DNA from: Sitta carolinensis
Lineage: Eukaryota > Chordata > Aves > Passeriformes > Sittidae
Length of the DNA: 64,000 bases
Direction: 5' to 3'
Assembly (NCBI GenBank): GCA_032173965.1
Contig: CM063283.1
Span: forward strand, 81,160,743-81,224,742
A model generated the notes under the pieces. It made no database searches, was not told the origin of the DNA, and worked only from the letters and a program-made list of their open reading frames with translations. Positions 51,258 to 61,085 of this stretch are shown in pieces. The translations under genes and the position numbers were made by a program. Within the stretch, counting starts at the first letter, position 1. Each line of letters begins with the position of its first letter.

Positions 51258-51326
51258 CTGGAAACAGTGAAAGTGATGGCCAAGAAGCGGTGAAGAAATT
51301 AAAAGAAGAAACTTTGACTGGAAAAG
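51258..51326 (+). CDS. DHRSX: DHRSX coding exon 3 (codons 74-96 plus one base)
   Basis: 69-bp exon between acceptor TTTAACAG (51256-51257) and donor AAAG|GTACCA (51326/51327). In frame with exon 2 it reads AGNSESDGQEAVKKLKEETL then TGK, matching the DHRSX segment after beta-2 (mammalian AGNNDSKAKQVVSKIKEETL). This is the surface helix after the NAD(P)-binding strand. N76 and its neighbours lie where the cofactor's adenosine ribose is recognised in the family. Phase 1 on both sides. The next exon should begin with the (V)EFLYCDLAS strand that carries the conserved D of the cofactor pocket; I could not find it before 64000. Confidence 0.95.
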
Positions 51327-54300
51327 GTACCATATTATATCCTTTCCTTTAGGAAACTATTTGTCCTGTCTTTTTGCTGACATCTACTTTTATATGAGTT
51401 CTCCTTGTGTATTGCATTTTTGTTTGTTTGTTTTTGTTTTGTTTTTTTTTTTTAATTTGGGCCACTGGGAAAAAAATATTTTCAGCCTTATTTGACTTTA
51501 CTGTCTGTCATTGAAAAAGAGTGCCTGCATGTTACAGTCTGCCTGCATATGTGTATGTGTATGATTTAATAAATGGAAAAAAATTCAGAATGCCAGTAGT
51601 TTTTGCTAAGGGGAGGATGACAGCAGGTAAGAGTGTGTGCTGTTTTTCTTTGCTTGTTTTAGGAGCTAATAGGTTTTTGAAAGATCAAGGCTGCTTGATT
51701 GGGTCATTTGACACATGTGAAGAGCTAATAATACTTCGCGAAGTAAAACCATTTTCTTAAATATAAAGGGACCTTTCATATCAAGACTAATTCCTAATTT
51801 TTTATGGTTCTTCTCCTATATTCTCTATCTGATGATCTATCATGTTTGTAGAGGCATAAGGACAGCTAGATAACTAAGAGAAAAGGCATGTTCCACACTA
51901 CCTAGTCTGTGATTGTAATTTGCAGTTTATGGTGGAGGTTAGTGCAGCTCATATTTTTGTCCCTGGGTGTCGCTGGGTGTAGTTCCTAATGGTGCATGAT
52001 GATTCATTCCTGCCACTTTGATATATTATTTCTCGGCAAAATAATAGGGCAGTGTTGCTAGTTCAACCTATTTAGGATCTTCATGGCTTCTTCTGAGACC
52101 TGATTCTGTTTTTGTGCCTCTAATAATTATTGTTATGATGATCAAAATACATGTTAATTATTGTGTTAAAAAACCCTTTCATTAAGATTTATCATTTGAC
52201 TTAAATAAATGTGCATCCATTATAGCCTCAGGATACATGTATGCTAGTTAAAAGCATCATAAATTAAGGCATAGTTAGAAGGCTCCTGAAAGGAAAAAGG
52301 TAATTATTACATCATTAAAATCTTTTGCTGGAAGTTTCTGTAGAGACCAAAACCAGTTGGAATTAATTATGTCATGTAACTTGCATGAAGCTGAATAAAC
52401 CAGGGTCCATCTTATTTTCTGCCTTCTGTGTGATCACAGGCTTTTCTAGCACTCCAGTCTTCCTTGATTTTTCTAAGTAAAGTCAGTTATAGCCCTCAGT
52501 TATAAAGATACTGTATCTATTAAGATACAGATGTCAGTTTGAGGAAGCTGAAAGTGTGTTTAAGGTTGACTGAAGTTACTCCACATCATAATTGTTTTGA
52601 CCAAGTAATTTCAGGTCTTGATAGGTTTGGCCTAAAAAGAAATCGGAAGAGTACTGGGGTTTTTTTAAATTTCTCACTGATTGAGAGAAATTTGTATTTA
52701 CAAGTGCAACATCCTGTACCAAAGACTTGTACAGAACTGAGTGAAACTCCTGTGTTACTGTCTATCAGTGAATTTGCACTTGCTTTTAATAGGATGTGTG
52801 TGTAGATACTGTGACCAAGATGGGGCTGTGCAATAGTATTAAATTTTCAAATGCCACAGTTGGAGATCTGTTTAGTCACTGCATAAAAACATTATTGGTT
52901 GCCTTGATCCTTTTCCCCTGCTTTTTCTTTGAGCATTTTTCATGGCCCATATGAAAACACTGCTTTACAGAAAGCGGTCCCATCAGGAACATCAGACTCT
53001 TGAAGGAGAACTACTCAAAATAGTATTGTTGGGCAGCCAGTGTGGTCAAAGATAATATAGCTCTTATGGACAAACAACATGAGTGGATGCCATCAGTTTG
53101 TTATCCAGATCTCAGATCTCTTAGAACAAAGAAAATCTCTTTGCTTTTTATCAGGTTAGACAGCAAAAGGGAGCAAAAGACCTTGTCCTCTCCTTGTTGC
53201 CTGGCTGAGCCATACATAGCACAAACATCCCCAGAGACAGCTCTGGGAAAATGCCAGGCTTATTGAATGCAAGTAATTACAACGTTTTTAAGGCACTGTC
53301 ATCCTTCTCTGTCTTGGCCCACTGTCTGTCTGGGGCTCTGTCTGATATCTAATGATAAGTAGTTTTACTTGACATAATCTGTACTTACTTCTGGGACAAG
53401 TGAGATTCAAAACATATACACAAGTAATTCCTATGAAGCAGCTGATGAGCAATAATGTGCTAGCAGTTGCAGAGGAGGATAAAGCATAGTAATAAAAAGG
53501 CTATGCATGCAGATGATGGGATTTGATTTTTTATACAAGCATTGCAAGACATGAAGAAAGGATGGACAAAACTTCTGAATTCAGGAAGGCAGGAAGCCAT
53601 GTCTTTACCCTGGAGACATGTAAAGCAGAGCCAATGCCAAAAGAGAATAGAGTACTGGAGAGGAAAGCATTTGCAGCCATTTGCCTACAAAGCAGTGATG
53701 ATAAAGGACTCAGAAAATCTAAGCAATGTAGCACTTCACCTCTTCCTTTCACCCATCCTCTCCCCTGGTGCTGCATCAGAAACCTTCTTGGTTCCTCTCC
53801 CTGCTGACTCCAGACTGTTTGTTTAAGTGTCCTCCTTGGTTTTGGGTCTCTGTTCTGAGTAACCTATTACAAAGTGTAAGGAGGGGGACATACATGGGCA
53901 GTTGAGTGGAAGTAAATAAGCTACCAGTCCTTGGGGCATGATAGATAGGTTAAGCAGTTAGCTTAACCACCAGAACCTCCTGCATGATAAAGGAATCACA
54001 GCCCTCATATACCCAGAACAGGCCAAAGTAGCGCTGCATTGTCATTAAAATTCTCACACAGGGCACTATTTCCAAAAGACCAAGGGCAACAGATTGCTAC
54101 ACCCTGAATCATAAAGCTGGGAGAAGCCAGGAGGATATGGACATTTGTCTTGCTTCCATTTGTTAAATTGGGAACTTGTGTTGTTAATAGTAGCAATTAA
54201 ATGGCTGGGAAAATGTTTGATGGCTTGGGATTGCCACAGAGATATTCTAATAGGATAAATGTCTGTAATTTGCATGTAGGGTGTGTCTGTGTTAGTGTCC

Positions 54301-55914
54301 TCCTTACTTAGATCAGTTGTGTGCTTTTCAGGCAACCCTCAGGCTGCTTGCTGAGCACAGGCTCCTATCAGGAAGGGCACTGCAGGTCCTGGCCTGGATT
54401 CCCTTTGGACAGAACCAGCCTGCGAATTGCAGCAGTAACAGAGCATTACTGCATGGGAACAAACTTAAGAGTTTATCTGAACTAAGCCTTCCACAGACCT
54501 GCAGCAAGTGCCTATGTCAGGTGCCCAGCACAAAATGAGCTCCATAAATGGACTTCTATTGATCCAAAATGATTGTTAATGCACACATACCCATAGTTAC
54601 CAGTCCTGAACAAACTTTGTTGAGTTGCTGAAATGGGAGGTTTCTGTGAAAAACTCAGCTCTCAATGATACTGGAAAAGAATTTCTCCATTTACATAATA
54701 GAAATATATCTCCTGACTCAGTTACCCTCAGCTTATGTCTCTGCAAATGAAAGCTGGATTTAGCCTGATGATTAACAACATACAAATGTTGGAAACTCAT
54801 ATATAAACATGAATGAAAGCTTCATTCATTCCAGCAAAGGTTCATGAATGCCAATGGAATCAGCAATTAGCAAAACTTTATGCATAAATATCACATAGCA
54901 CAGTACCAAGGGAAGGCTCTCACAACCAGAGTGTAGGAGCTGGAGTTGCAGCTAGAGTCAAAGGAGAAAAAAATTAACATTTAGTGAGGAAAGAGGGTGT
55001 AAAAGTCATATTAAGCGTAGACCTCTTCAAAAGGAGAAGCCTGCGTTTAATCTCACCCAACATTTTTGTGGCAATTCAAATAAAACCACAATTATAAAAC
55101 TACGAGCTAAATTCACAGCGTTCATGAAACTTCCATTTGAAGTCAGATGAGAAAGGAAGAAGAGACTTTCTCCTTCAGTCAGAGGAATGCAGAGGTTAGC
55201 ACAGTGGCAACCAAACTGTGTCATTTACAGTCTGACCCACATCAAGACAGCGTGGGCCAAATAGTAGGATAAATTGTCTTAAAAACAATTCATGTGCATT
55301 TAACAAGCCTGGCTTTTTCCCAGAGCTTTCTCTAGAGAAGTTTATGCTACACATGGCTCAGCCAGGGAATAAGGAGATGACAAGGTCTCTTGCTCCCTTT
55401 TGAAGTATAACTTGCTAATAAATAAGTAATTTTTCCTTCTTATTAGAGATATGAGATTGAAGAATTGCATGAAAGGAGAAGGGCTAATATAGCCAATACA
55501 TACCACGTGTAATTACAGAATAACTTGTGGGTGGTCTCTCCACCAACGTTTGCTGTATGTCAGGCACCATTGTTAACAAAGTAGTCCATCTTTTTCTGCT
55601 CTGTACCAGTTTGTTGTTAGCTTTCCCTGCAGGCTAGAGGAAGCCATCTGCTGAATTCCCAAATCCACAAACTTTTAAACTTGGTGGTGGTATTCCCAGC
55701 ATGCTAGCTGGAGTTGTCTTCAGCAAAGAGTTCAGTTCAGCAAGGACTGATGTCTTGTTAATATGTGCAAAAAATGTCTGCCAGGACAGGACTTTTTCTT
55801 TTGCTTGGCATGTCAAAGATGGAAGTGGCCATCCAACCAGTTATAAGCAGTGGAAATATTTGTATTTGAGACTTATTCTACGAGAGTGCATGAGTGAATT
55901 TATGCTTATTTGTG

Positions 55915-55955
<41 letters not shown>

Positions 55956-58149
55956 TGGTGTAGTTTTGAGTTGTAGGTGTAATATCCTGGGCTTGTGGCT
56001 AGACCATATGTGGCTACTTTGTCTCTTCTACCACATCCTGCTATTGGAATATCCTTTCTCTACCACTACTGGTGCTGAAAGACCTGTGGGATTGGTTTAA
56101 AGAGCTTCCTGACAATAACAGAACAGTTTCCATCTGCATGTTTTTTTTTCTCATGCTGGTGCATCGCCTCCAGTACTTGGCTTTGGCAGGTGAATGACTG
56201 TCCTCAGAGTTGTACAGCTGAACACCAGGCTTGTGAAGACATCTTGAAAAGGCAAGGTGATGATATGAAAGGGAGTAGGGAAGTCTCAGTCTGACAGTAT
56301 GCCACTTTGAAGGACCCTGTGTGGAACTGCAGAGTTCTTCTGCTTTGTCACTTGATGACAGCTGTAAGAACCTTGCCTAAACATTAAGATTTCTTTTCCT
56401 TCCATAGCCTCATCTGAGGTTATATCAGGTGTATTCAAGCCATATTAAACTATTTGAATATTGAGAAATATTGGATGTGTTAAACTTAATCTATGTTTGT
56501 GGCTGGATCCTCCCCATGCACAAGGGATGGAAGACTCTTTTCTGGAGACCAAGAAAGTAATGCATGGGCTAGTCTTTTTTCTCTGTGCTGATAGCACTTA
56601 TGTCCTTTATCCAGTAAAGCTGGTGACTTTTTGTTTCATATTAAGCAGGGAAGATTTTAATCCACAGAAAGGATCATCACAGAAAGGAGCCCTCTGATAA
56701 AATCACTTAGGTAAAAAGTTTTAAAATCAATTGTCCTGCTTTTCTGTTTGTTTTACATAATTCTTTGATGCAAAACTATGGTTAAATTTGTTAAGCCTGT
56801 TTGCTTATATCTTTTCTTGTTCTTCTTTTGATTTCCAGTGTAATGTGATACAAGATTTCCCCTCTCAATTCTTACAGATACTTAAAACAATAGAGAAACA
56901 CCTATTCTTTGGGTTTCTTAAAACACTTTGGGAACTGAGTGCCACATGTTAACAGTGTGATAAATCAGAAATTAAGAGCAATATGAATATGGTTCACATA
57001 GCTGAATATGAGTTGCATATCTGGATACTGAGATGGAGATAAAGTCTTTCAAATGTGAAATGTATTCATCATGCAGGCACAAGCTCTGCCTTTTGGTTTC
57101 CTGAATTCCCATTTCCATTGGAAATGTGAAACACATTTCATTAACAGGCTCTGCCACTAGGAAACATGATTTTCTCTTATTTAAATTATCTCTAATTGAA
57201 ACTTTGAGACAAAGAAGTGCACAGGTGTAGCTGTAGGCAGAATAACAAAGTCCCATCAGATGTCTTGAAATGATTTTCTGACTGCAAATCACCAAAGCTT
57301 TGTGTGACTAATGGCACCCAAGCTCTGAGGTTAGGATTTTGCTGATTGTGCTGACTTACTGAAGGCAATCTGGAGAAAGGGAGTTTCAAATTAAAATTGC
57401 CTCTTCAAGGCTGGAAAACGCTCCCATTTCAGACTTTTACAGGATTTTGATCCTCTTGTATGTACTTGCAGAGTCATGATGTGGTGCAGTGACTGAATAA
57501 AGGTGCTCCTGGGTTTGTTACATCCTTTAATATGCCATTATTTTTTCCATCTCAAGCAGTAGTTGCAGGAAAGTTTTGTGAGCTATTTCCAGACCTTGTC
57601 TGTTTTCAAGAAAATTGCCAGCATATACTAAAAGACAAAGCCAAGAAAATAGCAATTTGCTTTCTCTCTGGAATGATTTCATATTTCTCTTCCAAGAACT
57701 ATATTACATAGACCTATCTTCTGTGGGTTACATGTAGGGCTTTAGAAGCTAATTTGCATATAACAAGTAGAATATTTTATGTGGAAATGCCATTGGCCTC
57801 TGTACTGGGGATCCAGCTGCCAAGAAAGAACATGGAGAACTTGTGGGCTGGAGTAAACATGGAATAAGCAGAACTTGTGTGCTGTGTGAGCAACCTCCCA
57901 GCTATGAGCTGCACATCAAACAACAGATGTTAGTCAACCTGAGTGTGCAAGCAGTGCTGGTCTTTCCATGTCAGCTCCATTTTGCAGCAGTATGGCAAAG
58001 CTCCAGAGGAAGCACTGCTAGAGAGGAGCCTCTGCACCTCTGAAGGACCAATGCCACTGTGCCCATGCTTAATTTGTGCTTCAAGGACTATTTTTCAAAG
58101 GCAAACAATTGAAGCTCTGAATAGATGTCCCAGTTCTTAAATGAGTTAT
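51327..58149 (+). other. DHRSX intron 3, first part, no gene
   Basis: AT-rich intron. A G/T-rich tract lies at 51419-51453 and a T38 run at 55917-55954. I scanned for DHRSX exon 4 (a segment encoding a YCDLAS-like strand with an acceptor in the right phase) and saw none. Short frames are uninformative. Confidence 0.6.
55917..55954. repeat. T38 homopolymer run
   Basis: Thirty-eight uninterrupted T on the sense strand. CR1 elements carry no poly(A) tail, so this is not a CR1 tail. I could not identify a retrocopy body in the adjoining 300 bp on the right (where a minus-strand retrocopy would lie). Confidence 0.97.
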
Positions 58150-58540
58150 GAGCCAGGCTGTCCCCAGCAGTGCTCAGTGACAGGACCAGAGGCAATCGGC
58201 ACGACCTAAAATGCAAGAACTTCCATTTAAAAACAGAAAAGCTGCTTTTTTGTTGTGGTTGTTGTTTGTTTGGGTTTTGTTTTTGTTTTTTTTTTTTTCT
58301 TTTGTTTTTTGTTTTTTTTTCATTTTGTTTTGTTTTTGTTTTGTTTTTGGTTTTGTTTTTGTTTTTGTTTTTTCCATAATTGCTTTTGGATATCAGCGCA
58401 GGTTGCCCAGAGAGTTTGTAGTTTCTCCATCTTGAGAGATAATCAAAAGCCATCTGAACACAGTCCTGGGCAACTGCCTCCAGGTGGCCCAGTATGAGCA
58501 GGGACAATCTCCTTCCAGCAACAGCCACCCTGTAACTCTT
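58150..58540 (+). mobile_element. CR1 3'-end fragment, sense, interrupted by a G/T-rich expansion
   Basis: The left arm reads GAGCCAGGCTGTCCCCAGCAG, CAGTGACAGGACCAGAGGCAATCGGCAC and CTTCCATTTAAAAACAGAAAAGCT, following CR1 order. The right arm reads GGTTGCCCAGAGAGTTTGTAG, TCTCCATCTTGAGAG, CACAGTCCTGGGCAACTGCC, AGCAGGGACAATCTCCTTCC. Between them, where the family has a short AAAAAACTTTTTT hinge, is a 128-bp almost pure G/T tract (58246-58373). The terminus is eroded near 58540. Lys/Asn-rich and Phe/Val-rich frames across the tract are artefacts. Confidence 0.93.
58246..58373. repeat. (GTTTT)n-type expansion inside CR1
   Basis: 128 bp composed of T with G about every 3 to 8 bases and only three or so other bases (C and A near 58300 and 58321). 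It starts and ends inside the CR1 hinge and so grew after the element inserted. Confidence 0.93.
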
Positions 58541-58894
58541 TAAGTCTAGAAAATTTTAGCTCTCAAACCCACATGAAACCCTGTCTGCTTTGGGTGCCCA
58601 GACCTGAATACAGGTTTTGTAGCATACACAGGTTCCAGGACTTCGTGGCATTCCAGAAATTGTATCAGTATTCATACAGTGCCAATATTAAGACTCTTAG
58701 GTGCAAATAGTTATTAGAATAGTAATAATTTTGACCATAATGCTGTCTTGGGAAGCAAGTATTTGAAAAGATCTTCATAGCAGTGTAAAAAATCACATCT
58801 ATGCAACTGAAAAAAACATTCTGTGGAAACAAAGGGAAGAAGTGAAAGAATACTGATGTTTAGAGTAAGAATGACTCTGAAGCAGCTTCCATTC

Positions 58895-59072
58895 TTGTTT
58901 CTTTTGGTGTTTTGGATTTTGGTTTGTTTTATTGTTGTTGTTGCTGTTGTTTTCGTTGCTAATGTTTGGGTGGTTTTTGTTTGTTTGGGTGGGTTTTGTG
59001 TGTTTTGTTTGTTTGGCTTTTGCTTTGTTCTTTGGTTGTGTTGTTTTTTTTTTTTTTTTTTTCTTTTTTTTT
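58895..59072. repeat. G/T-rich simple tract ending in T run
   Basis: Irregular TTTG/GTTT/TTGTTG repeats of about 150 bp on the sense strand pass into T22 and T8 runs near 59042-59072. Its composition is like that of the tract 500 bp upstream in the CR1 copy, but no CR1 arms flank this one. Confidence 0.9.
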
Positions 59073-61051
59073 GTGCAGGGCATAGACTATTTTAAGACTT
59101 AAGTTTTAAAATATAGTTTTCAAATTTAGTGTGTTAAAGACTATATGATGCATATCATCTCTGCCACATTTTCATCATCTGACTGTAAATTATCACTCTC
59201 ATGTACACTTCGAAGCCCTTCTTAGCCTAAGGTCTTGCAGGAAGTATGTAATGCCAGCCTATTTTAATGTTCTTTTCTGATATCTGGTGCCAGAAAATCT
59301 TACTTGTAAGAAGAAAAATAAATATTCCTAAAGATACTTAGAGACTCTTCAATTAAACCAAATGTCTAACATGAGAATCATTACATGCCTAATAAACATA
59401 TCTCAGTTTGGATTTCTCTTCATATATTGAGGCACTGTTCTGGACAAGGTGATGTGAACTGCTACCACCACCTGATTAATTTCCCCAAGATAATGCTCAG
59501 CTGTGTTTCATTCCTTATTTAATTTTAACCTTAGGTCTGCCACTGACTTCTCTTACCATGATTACTGTTGACTTCAGGCTGCTTGGCAGGAGTAGCTCCT
59601 CACGACTGATGTGACTTGAGGAGACAAAATAAATCCGATCATCTTTTCAACATTTACTTTGACCTAGTTGAAAAATAATCCTTGCCAATGTTTTAGCTCC
59701 CAAGCATGAAAAATGTGGGCCTGTGGTTGGAGAGAGATCTCCATGGCTCTGGGCAAGATTTGCTGTTATTCTGTGTTTCCTCTCATTTTACTCCAATCTC
59801 ACTTATGCTTACTTGTGTTTTTTTAAAAAGTAAATTACATCAACTAAGCTTCCTGGAACATGGATCTCATTTAAATGATACAATGTCAGTACTTCTGTCT
59901 CTTTAAGAATTTGGTGTCATATCAGATGGAAAATAAAAGGAAGGAAAAGTAATATAAGGAAAGAAGCAATTTCTCCTTTTCAAAACTTTGTTATGGCACT
60001 TGGGGGCTTCTGAACTGGAGGTTTGTAACAAATTAATTTTTCAACCTAAAATATTGCAGTCTTTCTCCTAGATTATACTCAACGCTAGAAAGTCAGTCCA
60101 TTCAAAAATCCCATGGCCCTAATTGGAACAATTTTTTATGAAGATAGAATTTCCCAAGAGATATGTCTGTTTGAATGGTAGTATTCATTGGCAAAAGAGA
60201 GACAGAAACACTTTTTCACTCATATCTACAAAATAACACAGAGAAAGTGCAGAATTTCTGTAGAAGGGATTAACTTGAAAAGTGGCAGTTTGTGTTCAGC
60301 CCGATCCAGATCAAAGGCTTTCATCCCAACTCTATTTCTTAAGTCCCAGACTGCTGTACTCTAAAAGACAATCTTTGTTTTAGAATCTAGACAACAAAAT
60401 CTTCTTGAATTAATAAACTTCTGTTTATCAGTGCTTTGTGTTGATTTGCAAATGCACTCTCTAAATGATTTGGATTTTTTAACAAGAAACTTTTGCAAAA
60501 GTTTGTTTTAAAAAAGATTTTGTCTAAAAATTGCCACAAAATGAAAATATCCTATGGAAAATGCTTCTTTTGTGTGAGTCTGGACCCTCTTTCCATCATC
60601 CTATTTGTTTTGGTTTGGTTTTTTTGTTTTCTTTGAGCTGATAAAAAATTTATTGTTCTGTCCCTGGCTAAGAGAAGTCTTCAAAAATGGGATTTCCTTC
60701 AAGACTTCATTTCTGAAAGTAGAAGGCAAAGAGCATTTCCAGTGCCATGAAGGCCTATACTTTGGAACACTAACTATAGATAACAGAGGGAAGATGTCAA
60801 AAAATGTGCTTGTTTGGGATAGAACAATGCTGATATGCTGAGAAGTTCTTCAGAGAATCTTAGGCGCTTCCTCCAGTTAAGAGGATCTCGAGTGGCTGGG
60901 AGAAGACTGATATGTTAGAAGATACATGAAACAACTTTTTAGTCTGGAATCATAATCCCATAATTACTTGACTACTTATGATATACAACTATATGTGTTT
61001 GCCTCTCCAGATGCCCTTTCTTTCAGTCCTACAGACAGAACAGGCAGAATA

Positions 61052-61085
61052 TTGTCTGTTTGTTTGTGTTCGTTTGTTTGTTTTT
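61052..61085. repeat. (GTTT)n short tract
   Basis: CTGTTTGTTTGTGTTCGTTTGTTTGTTTTT-like run on the sense strand, about 34 bp, with one CpG interruption. Confidence 0.9.

Noticed and set aside
58088..59095. Lys/Asn-rich and Phe/Val-rich frames near 58.1-59.1 kb
   Set aside because: Translations of G/T-rich simple tracts, one inside a dead CR1 copy.
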